Of a DNA stretch of 38,156 nt, positions 29,619 to 37,123 are shown piece by piece (the first letter of the stretch is position 1; every line of letters begins with the position of its first letter). The stretch is taken from contig JBBRTJ010000023.1 in assembly GCA_038244535.1 (NCBI GenBank), forward strand, positions 1 through 38,156. Direction: 5' to 3'. Below the pieces are notes generated by a model that had not been told where the DNA came from, did no database searches, and saw nothing but the letters and a program-made list of their open reading frames with translations. Source of the stretch: JBBRTJ01 sp038244535 (lineage in GTDB: Bacteria; Actinomycetota; Acidimicrobiia; Acidimicrobiales; Ilumatobacteraceae). A program made the position numbers and the translations under genes.

Positions 29619-30185
29619 CTAGTCGCCCATACCCCGCTCGGTGATGCGCCGCCGCTCCTCAGCCGACACCTCGACGTTGGCCGGCGTGAGCAGGTAGACG
29701 CCGTTGGCCACCTTCTCCATCTGCCCGCCAAGGCCGTAGCAGAGCCCACTCGCGAAGTCGATCAGGCGGCGGGACAGATCACGGTCGACGTCCTGCAAGT
29801 TCACGATGACCGGCTGGCCTTCCTTGAACTTGTCCGCCACCTCCTGCGCCTGGTTGAACTGCCGAGGCCGCATCGTGTGGGGCTTGGCCGAGCTGCTGGC
29901 GGGCACCATGCGCACCGATGAGGGCTGCCGGGAACGAACGGTGACGGCAGGGACGTCTTGCTCGAAGTTCTGCGGAGGACGAGCCATTTGGTTGGTCTCA
30001 CGATCGCGTGGAGGCTGGGAACGGGCAGGGATGGTGCGCACCGTCCCGATGCCTTCGGCCGGCGGTGAGGACGGGCGCGTCGAACGGGCCGGTGGCCGAT
30101 CGGGCTCCTGAGGCATGTCGTACTCGTCGTAGTCGTCGTCGGGCCCTAGCCCGAGGTACGTCATCGCCTTCTTCCACATCGACAT
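29619..30185 (-). CDS. sepF: Cell division protein SepF
   Basis: SepF links FtsZ filaments to the membrane; in Actinobacteria, which lack FtsA, it is the main anchor. The product has 188 residues. The N-terminal amphipathic helix MWKKAMTYLGLGPDDDYDEYD (first 20 residues or so) binds membrane, a proline-rich linker follows, and the C-terminal domain (about residues 95-175) shows VADKFKEGQPVIVNLQDVD, RRLIDFASGLCYGLGGQMEKV and VYLLTPANVEVS, which form the FtsZ-binding dimer. The ATG at 30185 has an AGGAGG ribosome-binding site five bases upstream. The gene follows yggS by 24 bp in the usual order. Confidence 0.95.
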   Translation of the reverse strand: MSMWKKAMTYLGLGPDDDYDEYDMPQEPDRPPARSTRPSSPPAEGIGTVRTIPARSQPPRDRETNQMARPPQNFEQDVPAVTVRSRQPSSVRMVPASSSAKPHTMRPRQFNQAQEVADKFKEGQPVIVNLQDVDRDLSRRLIDFASGLCYGLGGQMEKVANGVYLLTPANVEVSAEERRRITERGMGD

Positions 30186-30209
30186 GCAGCCCTCCTGAGT
30201 GCCCGCAGG

Positions 30210-30875
30210 TTAGTTCCCCCCCGGCCCGCCCGGGCGGCTCCCGAACAGAGCGCTACCAACGCGCACCATCGTTGCACCTTCGACGACCGCGATCTCGAGA
30301 TCGTCGGTCATCCCCATCGAGCACACCTCGAGGCCGAGGCCGTCGACGAGACCACGCAACAGCCGGAACCCGGGCGCAGCTTCGGCGGGCGCACCGGTGC
30401 GCCCGATGGCCATCAGCCCGCGCACATCGAGCCCGAGGCGCCCCCTCATCGCCTCGACCAGGGCGGCCACCTCGCTCGGCGCGCAACCCGCCTTGGTCGG
30501 TTCGTCGCTCACGTTCACCTGCACGAGCACGCTCGCCCCCGGCGCCCGGCGCGCGACCTCGTCGGCCAGCGCCAGCCGGTCGATGCTCTGCCACAGCCAG
30601 ACGTGGGGCGCAAGCGCCCTCACCTTGTTGGTCTGCAGGCGCCCGATGAGGTGCAGACGGGCCCCTGCGGCTCGGACTGCATCGAGCTTCGACAGCGCTT
30701 CCTGCGCGTAGTTCTCGCCCACGTCGAGCAGCCCGAGGGACCCGGCGATGGTGATGGCCTCGGGGCCGAAGCCCTTGGTCACGGCCACGATGGTGACCCC
30801 GGATCCACCCACGGCGTCAAGCCGGGCCCGTACGACAGCGAGCCGTTCGCCGACCGGCGCGGCATCGAGCGTCAC
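30210..30875 (-). CDS. YggS/PROSC-type pyridoxal phosphate homeostasis protein
   Basis: A PLP-binding protein of the YggS family with 221 residues, thought to balance the supply of free pyridoxal phosphate; no enzymatic reaction is known. The PLP lysine is in IVAVTKGFGPEAI near residue 34. GENYAQEALSKL, LHLIGRLQTNKVR and the phosphate-binding MGMTDDLEIAVVEGATMVRVGSALFG near the end are all typical. The start is GTG at 30875, overlapping the pgeF stop by four bases. The frame is open further upstream, but that is pgeF in another frame. The gene's place between pgeF and sepF is standard in Actinobacteria. Confidence 0.94.
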   Translation of the reverse strand: MTLDAAPVGERLAVVRARLDAVGGSGVTIVAVTKGFGPEAITIAGSLGLLDVGENYAQEALSKLDAVRAAGARLHLIGRLQTNKVRALAPHVWLWQSIDRLALADEVARRAPGASVLVQVNVSDEPTKAGCAPSEVAALVEAMRGRLGLDVRGLMAIGRTGAPAEAAPGFRLLRGLVDGLGLEVCSMGMTDDLEIAVVEGATMVRVGSALFGSRPGGPGGN

Positions 30876-31549
30876 CGTTGCTCCGATCGTTGGATCGCCG
30901 GGTCGACGGGCAGCCACACGGCCATCCCTTGACGTTCGCGCTCGCCGCGGGCCCGGTGGCTCCACCAGCGCCCGTCGCAGGCCGTGCAGCCCCCGACATC
31001 GGTCACTGGCACGCCTTCGGCGCCGAGCACCGCTCGGACGGCGGCCGGCACGTCCAGCGCGGGTGCACCACGAGCCGTGATGGCGCGCACGCCCTCCCCC
31101 CAGCGAGTGGTCAGTCGTACGAGGTCGTCCTCGCCGAACTCGTAGCACTCGGCGTGGATGCAGGGCCCGAGCGTGGCCCTGACATCACGCCCTCCGAGCG
31201 CACGCACCGCCGCCACCGTCGCCTCGAGCACGCCGGCTTCGAGGCCCCGCCACCCTGCGTGCGCCACCGCGACCACGTCATTCGCCTCGAGCACCACTGG
31301 GGCGCAGTCGCCGACCCACACGCCGAGCGCAACGCCAGGAGCGACGGTCACGAGCGCGTCGCCCTGCCATCCGCGACCCTCGCCGGGTGTGACCACCTCG
31401 ACGACGTCGGCGCCGTGGACCTCGTCGAGCCAGGTGACCGGCACGCCCCCGGTGATCGCCGACCATCGCTGGGCGAGCGTCTCGGCATCGACGACGTCGG
31501 CGTTGAGGTCGCCGTCGAGGCGGGTGGTGAGGCGAACCCTCGCGCCGAT
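30872..31549 (-). CDS. pgeF: Peptidoglycan editing factor PgeF (YfiH, multicopper-oxidase-like fold)
   Basis: PgeF removes wrongly built peptidoglycan precursors and related members cleave purine nucleosides. The conserved metal-ligand regions are all visible: WLDEVHGADVVEV, VWVGDCAPVVLEA, AVAHAGWRGLEAGVL, LGPCIHAECYEFGED and a late RWWSHRARGERERQG. The N-terminal family element (RVRLTTRLDGDLN) lies upstream of the first canonical start, GTG at 31444, and the frame has no ATG, GTG or TTG before a stop codon inside ftsZ. I therefore place the start at an ATC at 31549, which has AGGCGG seven bases upstream and gives 225 residues. If only GTG 31444 is used, the product would be 190 residues and lack the N-terminal strand. 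The stop overlaps yggS by GTGA. Confidence 0.8.
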   Translation of the reverse strand: MGARVRLTTRLDGDLNADVVDAETLAQRWSAITGGVPVTWLDEVHGADVVEVVTPGEGRGWQGDALVTVAPGVALGVWVGDCAPVVLEANDVVAVAHAGWRGLEAGVLEATVAAVRALGGRDVRATLGPCIHAECYEFGEDDLVRLTTRWGEGVRAITARGAPALDVPAAVRAVLGAEGVPVTDVGGCTACDGRWWSHRARGERERQGMAVWLPVDPAIQRSEQR

Positions 31550-31560
31550 GGCGGGACCGC

Positions 31561-32655
31561 CTACTTCAGGAAGGAGGGCACGTCGAAGTCGTCATCGCCA
31601 CCATCAGCCAACGGATCCTCGTCGTCGTCGACGGCGAACAGGTCCTTGGTCGTGGATCGCTCGGGCTTGTCGGCCGGGCGCGCTCCGGCACCGCCCTTCG
31701 GACCATCCCAGCGGTCGAAGCCAGCGGCGATGACGGTGACGCGAACCTCGTCACCCATCTCGTCGTCGATGACGGCACCGAAGATGATGTTGGCGTCCTG
31801 ATGTGCCACGCCGTGGATGATCTCGGCAGCGGCGTTGACCTCGAACAAACCAAGGTTCGACGGGCCTGAGATGTTGAGAAGGATGCCTCGGGCACCATCG
31901 ATGGCTGCCTCGAGCAGCGGGCTGCTGATGGCGGCCTTGGCCGCGACGACCGAACGGTTCTCGCCACTCGCCTGGCCGATGCCCATGAGCGCTGACCCAG
32001 CGTTGGTCATGATCATCTTGACGTCGGCGAAGTCGGTGTTGATGAGCCCGGGGGTCGTGATGAGGGTGGTGATGCCCGACACGCCCTGGAGCAGCACCTC
32101 GTCGGCCATCTTGAACGCGTTGAGCACCGAGGTCTTCTCGTTCGACACCGTGAGCAGGCGGTCGTTCGGGATCACGATGAGGGTGTCGACCTTCTCCTTG
32201 AGCCGCTGGATGCCCTGCTCGGCCTGCACGGCCCGCCGACGGCCCTCGAACGCGAACGGCCGGGTCACCACACCGATGGTGAGCGCCCCCATGTTCTTCG
32301 CGATCTCGGCGATGACCGGTGCTCCACCGGTCCCGGTGCCGCCGCCCTTGCCTGCGGTGATGAAGACCATGTCGGCGCCCTTGAGCGCCTCCTCGATCTC
32401 TTCGCGGTGCGACTCGGCAGCCATGCGGCCGACCTCAGGATCGCTGCCGGCGCCGAGCCCCCGCGTGAGCTCACGACCGATGTCGAGCTTCACGTCGGCA
32501 TCGCTCATCAGCAACGCTTGCGCGTCGGTGTTGACAGCCAGGAACTCGACCCCCTTGAGCCCGGCGTCGATCATGCGGTTGACCGCGTTGACACCGCCGC
32601 CGCCGACGCCAACGACCTTGATGACGGCCAGATAGTTCTGGGGCGAGGCAGCCAT
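31561..32655 (-). CDS. ftsZ: Cell division protein FtsZ
   Basis: The tubulin-like GTPase that forms the division ring, 364 residues. The nucleotide-binding region opens with VIKVVGVGGGGVNAVNRM near residue 11, the tubulin signature GGGTGTGGAP lies near residue 104, and the T7 synergy loop NTDFADVKMIM near residue 205. A short acidic linker leads to the conserved C-terminal peptide DFDVPSFLK, where SepF and other partners dock. The ATG at 32655 has a GGAGGT ribosome-binding site; a longer open frame upstream is not homologous. The 172-bp gap to ftsQ is much larger than elsewhere in the cluster and probably contains a promoter that gives ftsZ its own high expression. The stop lies 11 bp before the proposed pgeF start. 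Confidence 0.98.
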   Translation of the reverse strand: MAASPQNYLAVIKVVGVGGGGVNAVNRMIDAGLKGVEFLAVNTDAQALLMSDADVKLDIGRELTRGLGAGSDPEVGRMAAESHREEIEEALKGADMVFITAGKGGGTGTGGAPVIAEIAKNMGALTIGVVTRPFAFEGRRRAVQAEQGIQRLKEKVDTLIVIPNDRLLTVSNEKTSVLNAFKMADEVLLQGVSGITTLITTPGLINTDFADVKMIMTNAGSALMGIGQASGENRSVVAAKAAISSPLLEAAIDGARGILLNISGPSNLGLFEVNAAAEIIHGVAHQDANIIFGAVIDDEMGDEVRVTVIAAGFDRWDGPKGGAGARPADKPERSTTKDLFAVDDDEDPLADGGDDDFDVPSFLK

Positions 32656-32827
32656 GGTTGACCTCCGGGTCAGGGCTTGGAGCAATGGGACGATGAAAGC
32701 GACGTGACTGCCGCCAGCGGCAACCTTCGACCAGAGGTCGAGGGTTGCGCCCTCACCGTGGACGAACGAGAGAGGTTGTACCGGTAGTGCACCGTGAAGG
32801 TCAAGGAGGAGCCTGCGGAAACCACCA

Positions 32828-33658
32828 TCATGGCTTGGTCCCGACGGCTGGTGCACCCCCCGATGCCACTGCATCGGCGCTGCGCACGACCGGTGCGTCC
32901 GGCGCTCGCAGGTCGATGATGCCGACCTTGGCCGGATCGAGCTGACGAAGCAGAGGAAGGAGCGCCAGCAGCTGCGCGTCAGGGCTCGATGCTTGACCGA
33001 GCTCGACGGTGCCGTTGGGTGTGAGCGCCAGAACGACGTCGCCCCTGTCGCTGACCTGCACCTCTGCGATGCGGAGCCGGAGCTCGGCGGGCAGCGCTGC
33101 GGCGAGCCGCACGGCCGGGCTCATGAACACCGGGAGCGACCCTCCAGGCGCCGGCGAGTCGACCGTGGCTCGCACCACCGCGAAGTCGGCGGGCTGGCCG
33201 TCGATCACGGTGACGACGCGCCCCGTGCCATCGACCAGCGCCCACTTCCCAGCGGCGAGCGGCACGGTCACCGCTGCCCGGCGCTCGATGATGGAAACCG
33301 TGAGGGTGCGGGAGAAGCCTCGGCCGACCGACGCGCTCGCCACCCACGGCAGCGCGAGGTAGCGGGCCTTCAGACCGTCGAGATCGATCGACAGCAACGA
33401 CTGGCCCTCGGCGGTAGCAGCCACGGCCGCCAACGCTCCGCGGTCGGTGAAGTTGGCGCCCTCGACCTTGACGTCCTGGACGGCGAGCAACGGTGAGCGT
33501 ATGAGCGCCATCACTCCCACCAGCGCGGCGACGATGCCACCGATGACGGCCACCTTCCAGAGCCGGCGTCGGCCCGCGGCTCGACGCACCTCGATGCGCC
33601 GGGCACGGATGCGAGGGTCGATCGGGGGCTTGACCCGCGGCGGGCTCTCGACGCTCAT
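32828..33658 (-). CDS. ftsQ: Cell division protein FtsQ
   Basis: A bitopic membrane protein that connects early and late division proteins, 276 residues. The basic cytoplasmic N-terminus (RARRIEVRRAAGRRR) is followed by one membrane span (VAVIGGIVAALVGVMAL, residues about 37-53) and a POTRA domain, which starts VQDVKVEGANF and contains LLSIDLDGLKARYLALPWVASASVGRGF. The FtsQ/DivIB domain fills the rest. The ATG at 33658 overlaps the murB stop by ATGA. The protein ends in an alanine- and proline-rich tail, without the long C-terminal extension of some relatives. Confidence 0.94.
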   Translation of the reverse strand: MSVESPPRVKPPIDPRIRARRIEVRRAAGRRRLWKVAVIGGIVAALVGVMALIRSPLLAVQDVKVEGANFTDRGALAAVAATAEGQSLLSIDLDGLKARYLALPWVASASVGRGFSRTLTVSIIERRAAVTVPLAAGKWALVDGTGRVVTVIDGQPADFAVVRATVDSPAPGGSLPVFMSPAVRLAAALPAELRLRIAEVQVSDRGDVVLALTPNGTVELGQASSPDAQLLALLPLLRQLDPAKVGIIDLRAPDAPVVRSADAVASGGAPAVGTKP

Positions 33659-34605
33659 GACGTCGCCCCGTTGGCCGCTGAGACCTCGTCGGCTGAGAAG
33701 CCGATCAGGCGCACTTCGGAGCGGAGCTCGTACCCAAGCGCTTCGAGGACTCGTCGCCGCACCTCGGCCATGAGGGCGACGACATCGGCGGAGTCGCCCC
33801 CCGGATCGGCCTGGATGAAGTTGGCGTGCTTCGTCGACACCTCGGCCGTACCGATGCGCAGGCCGCGGAGCCCGAGCCGGTCGATGAGCTCGCCCGCCGA
33901 CACCTCGCCCTGGACCGGGTTGACGAACACAGACCCGGCGTTCTGCCCGCCGGGCTGGTGCTCACGACGCCACCGCACGATCTCGTCGAGCACAACCTCG
34001 GAGATGGCGCGATCGCCCTCGGCCAGTGCCAGCTCGGCGGCCACGACCACCTGGTGGTCAGCCAGCGCCGACCCCCGAAAGCGGAGGTCGAGCGTCGAGG
34101 TGTTCACCCACCCATCCTCCCCCGTGTGCAGGTTGTGGACGTGGACCCTCGTGACGCTCGCCCCGGTGTCAGAGCCGTGACCACCTGCGTTCATGCGCAC
34201 CGCGCCGCCAACCGACCCGGGCACGCCGACCGCCCACTCGAAGCCGGTGAGGCCAGCGGCCACCGTACGGCGGGCAAGCACGGGCAGGCTCGTGCCGCCG
34301 CCGGCTCGCACGAGGGTCCCATCGACGTCGATCTGGTGAGACCAGCCACCCAAGACGACCACGAGTCCGTCGAAGCCGCGGTCGGCCACGAGCAGGTTCG
34401 ACCCCCGACCCACCACGAGCACCGCAACCCCGCTCGCCGTGGTCGCGGCGGCGATGAGCTCGAGGTCGCTTGGGGCGGCTGCTTCGACGAAGAGAGCGGC
34501 GTTGCCTCCGACCCGATAGGTGGTCAGTGCGCCGAGGGGAACGTCACGCCGGGCGAGCGGGCCGAGCGCAGCAGCGGCGTCGTCGACGGCCGACGACGGT
34601 GTCAC
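33655..34605 (-). CDS. murB: UDP-N-acetylmuramate dehydrogenase (MurB)
   Basis: MurB reduces UDP-GlcNAc-enolpyruvate with NADPH to give UDP-MurNAc; it is a cytoplasmic FAD enzyme, here 316 residues. The FAD domain shows TTYRVGGNAALFVEA, VVGRGSNLLVAD and GFEWAVGVPGSVGGAVRMNAGGHG. The catalytic serine is in NAGSVFVNP and the end of the active site is KHANFIQ. The length and the ASVTRVHVHNL region fit the actinobacterial subtype. The start is GTG at 34605, overlapping murC by GTGA, and the end overlaps ftsQ, so the gene is locked in a chain of coupled genes. murB inside the dcw cluster is common. Confidence 0.96.
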   Translation of the reverse strand: MTPSSAVDDAAAALGPLARRDVPLGALTTYRVGGNAALFVEAAAPSDLELIAAATTASGVAVLVVGRGSNLLVADRGFDGLVVVLGGWSHQIDVDGTLVRAGGGTSLPVLARRTVAAGLTGFEWAVGVPGSVGGAVRMNAGGHGSDTGASVTRVHVHNLHTGEDGWVNTSTLDLRFRGSALADHQVVVAAELALAEGDRAISEVVLDEIVRWRREHQPGGQNAGSVFVNPVQGEVSAGELIDRLGLRGLRIGTAEVSTKHANFIQADPGGDSADVVALMAEVRRRVLEALGYELRSEVRLIGFSADEVSAANGATS

Positions 34606-36014
34606 CGTTGGTCACCTGGGCGCTGGGCAAGGAGCTCGGCGGGCAACGAGGAGATGTCTCCGCACCCCATCGAGATGCAGACGTCGCCGGCGCGCAGCTC
34701 GGTGGCCAGGAAGTGCACGAGGTCGGCGCGGTGAGGAAGCCACACGACGCGCTGGCGCGAATGCGCGTCCAAGATGGCATCGACCACGAGCTTGCCGGTG
34801 ACCCCTGGGCGGGGCGCCTCGCCGGAGCCGTAGATCTCCGTGAGCACGGTGACGTCGGCACGGACGAAGGCGTCGCGGTACTCCGGGGAGAGCAGCTCCA
34901 TGCGGCTGAAGCGGTTGGGCTGGAAGACGGCCACGATCCGCTTCCAATCGTCGCCACTGGACGCGGCCGCCTCGAGCACCACGGCGATCTCGGTCGGGAG
35001 GTGGGCGTAGTCGTCGACGAGCACCGCACCGGCCAGCTCGCCGCGGACCTCGAAGCGCCGGCCGACGCCACCGAAGCGGCCCAGAGCGGCGGCCGCTGCG
35101 GTGAAGGGCGCGCCGGCCTCCATGGCCAGAGCGAGCGCGCCAGTGGCGTTGCGGACGTTGTGGATGCCGCGCAGTGGCAGGCGGATCTCTCCGAGCAGCG
35201 CGCCGTCGCGCTCGACAGTGAACCGCTGCACCCCGTGATCGGCCTCGATCGGCGTGGCTCGGTAGCGCGCCGCGGCCGAGGTCCCGTACGTGACGACGTC
35301 GTGGCGAGCGGCCAGCCGGGACGCCACCACGTCGTCGAGGCACACGACCTTTGGGCCTTCGATGCCGTCGAGGTAGCGGTCGAAGGCGGCCACCACCGAG
35401 TCGAAGGTGCCGTAGTGATCGAGGTGGTCGGCTTCGACGTTGGTGAGCACCGTGCCGAACAGGTCGAGCTCGAGGAACGTGCCGTCGCTCTCGTCGGCTT
35501 CGACTACCAGCCATCGACCGCCGGTCCAGTGCGCGCCAGTGCCGACCTCGTTGACCTCGCCGCCGACGATGAACGACGGCCGGAGGCCCGCCTCGGTGAG
35601 GATCATCGCCAGCATCGAGGTCGTGGTGGTCTTGCCGTGGGTCCCCGCCACACCGAGGCTGCGGGCGCATCGCGTGATGGCGGTCAGCATGGTGGCCCGA
35701 CGAAGCACCGGCACGCCTCGCTCGCGAGCGGCGCGCACCTCGAGGTTCGACGCCGGGATGGCCGTCGAGATCGTCACGGCGTCGACGCCATCGACGTGCT
35801 CGGCGCGATGGCCGACGGCCACCGTGGCCCCTGCGGCACGCAGGCGGTCGAGCACCGGGACGTCGCGGATGTCACTGCCGCTCACGGTGTGACCCATCTC
35901 GGTGAGCACCAGCGCGATTGCGCTCATGCCGGGACCGCCAGCACCGACGATGTGGAACCGTCCCGGCCGGGTGAGGTCGGGAACGACCGTGTCACGGTCG
36001 GTAGCGGTGTTCAT
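34602..36014 (-). CDS. murC: UDP-N-acetylmuramate-L-alanine ligase (MurC)
   Basis: MurC adds the first amino acid, L-alanine, to UDP-MurNAc with ATP, 470 residues. The N-terminal Rossmann domain starts FHIVGAGGPGMSAIALV near residue 20. The ATP-binding P-loop GVAGTHGKTTTTSML lies at about residues 121-135, the Mg-binding VVEADESDGTFL and NVEADHLDHYG regions follow, and the C-terminal domain contains VFQPNRFSRMELL. All are typical of MurC rather than MurD, E or F. The ATG at 36014 overlaps the murG stop by ATGA. One change from the most frequent form is GAGGPGM in place of GIGGAGM. Confidence 0.97.
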   Translation of the reverse strand: MNTATDRDTVVPDLTRPGRFHIVGAGGPGMSAIALVLTEMGHTVSGSDIRDVPVLDRLRAAGATVAVGHRAEHVDGVDAVTISTAIPASNLEVRAARERGVPVLRRATMLTAITRCARSLGVAGTHGKTTTTSMLAMILTEAGLRPSFIVGGEVNEVGTGAHWTGGRWLVVEADESDGTFLELDLFGTVLTNVEADHLDHYGTFDSVVAAFDRYLDGIEGPKVVCLDDVVASRLAARHDVVTYGTSAAARYRATPIEADHGVQRFTVERDGALLGEIRLPLRGIHNVRNATGALALAMEAGAPFTAAAAALGRFGGVGRRFEVRGELAGAVLVDDYAHLPTEIAVVLEAAASSGDDWKRIVAVFQPNRFSRMELLSPEYRDAFVRADVTVLTEIYGSGEAPRPGVTGKLVVDAILDAHSRQRVVWLPHRADLVHFLATELRAGDVCISMGCGDISSLPAELLAQRPGDQR

Positions 36015-37123
36015 GATCGCGCCACCTGGTCGATGAGGGCCGCGATGCGCTCGGCGCCGTCTCGATGGGCGACGGAGCGAGCGGCGGTCGTCATCGCCTC
36101 TCGACGACCTGGATCGGTGCGCAACGCGTCGATGTCACGCAGGAGCCTTGACGCGTCGAGCTCGCGCTCGTCGATGACCACCGCAGCACCGATCCGGCCG
36201 AGCACGTCGGCATTGGCGCGCTGGTGGTCCTCGGTCGCCGCCGGCCAGGGCACGAGGATCGATGGGATCCCGACCGCGGCGAGCTCGGCCACCACCGTCG
36301 AGCCGGCTCGGCCGACCACGAGGTCGGCGGCGGCGTAGGCCAGGTCCATGCGCTCTTCATATCCGACGACCTGGTGCACCAGGCGCTCGGGGCCGCCCGA
36401 CGAGACGAGCTCGCCGGTGTCGTTGCGCGCGCCGATGAGGTGGCGGATGGCAAGATCGCCCCGATCCCCGCTGCGCTCGACCAGATCGCGGACGACCTCG
36501 TTGAGCTTGCCGCTGCCGAGCGAGCCGCCGACGACCAGCACCACGAACCGATCGTCGCCCAGCCCGAGCTCGGCGCGGGCCGCGGCTCGATCACGATCGC
36601 GGTCGACGGCGAGGAGCTCGGCGCGAAGCGGGGTCCCGGTGATCACGCTTCGGGGCAGCTCGGAGCCGTCGAATGCGACCGCGGTGGCCACCGCAACGCG
36701 GCTGGCGAGGCGGTTGGCCTTGCCCGGCACGGCGTCGTAGCTGATGACCACGATCGGGACGCGCCACACCGTCGCCGCAGCCACCCATGGCGCGCTCGCA
36801 TAGCCACCGACGCTCACCATGACCCGCGGCCTCCACGTCCCGAGCAAGGACAGCGCCCTGGTGGCCGCACGGGCGTAGCCGCCCACCACCCTGACTGACG
36901 CCGGGGACAGCCGTCGTTCGAGCCCGTGAACGGGGAGCGCGGTCAGGACGAACCCGGCGGCCGGCACCATGGCGGCCTCCATGCCCCGCTCGGACCCGGC
37001 GAAGCGGATGGTCGAGCGATCGTGGCCGCGAGCCACGAGGGACTCGGCCACCGCGAGCGCCGGAAGCACGTGCCCCGCGGTGCCACCGCCAGCGATGACG
37101 GCGAAGGTTCCGTCGCCGGTCAC
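36011..37123 (-). CDS. murG: UDP-GlcNAc:undecaprenyl-PP-MurNAc-pentapeptide GlcNAc transferase (MurG)
   Basis: MurG converts lipid I to lipid II on the inner face of the membrane, 370 residues, a GT-B glycosyltransferase. The N-terminal glycine loop IAGGGTAGHVLPALAVAE at about residues 8-25 and the second loop VVVGGSLGSGKLNE in the C-terminal half are the family's G-loops. ADLVVGRAGSTVVAELAAVGIPSILVPWP forms the UDP-GlcNAc site. The GTG at 37123 overlaps the ftsW stop by GTGA; the frame is open far upstream, but that is ftsW in another frame. The order ftsW-murG-murC is standard. Confidence 0.97.
   Translation of the reverse strand: MTGDGTFAVIAGGGTAGHVLPALAVAESLVARGHDRSTIRFAGSERGMEAAMVPAAGFVLTALPVHGLERRLSPASVRVVGGYARAATRALSLLGTWRPRVMVSVGGYASAPWVAAATVWRVPIVVISYDAVPGKANRLASRVAVATAVAFDGSELPRSVITGTPLRAELLAVDRDRDRAAARAELGLGDDRFVVLVVGGSLGSGKLNEVVRDLVERSGDRGDLAIRHLIGARNDTGELVSSGGPERLVHQVVGYEERMDLAYAAADLVVGRAGSTVVAELAAVGIPSILVPWPAATEDHQRANADVLGRIGAAVVIDERELDASRLLRDIDALRTDPGRREAMTTAARSVAHRDGAERIAALIDQVARS

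Noticed and set aside
34470..36338. Plus-strand open frame of 622 codons opposite murC/murB
   Set aside because: Antisense to clear murC and murB genes, with an unnatural amino-acid content.
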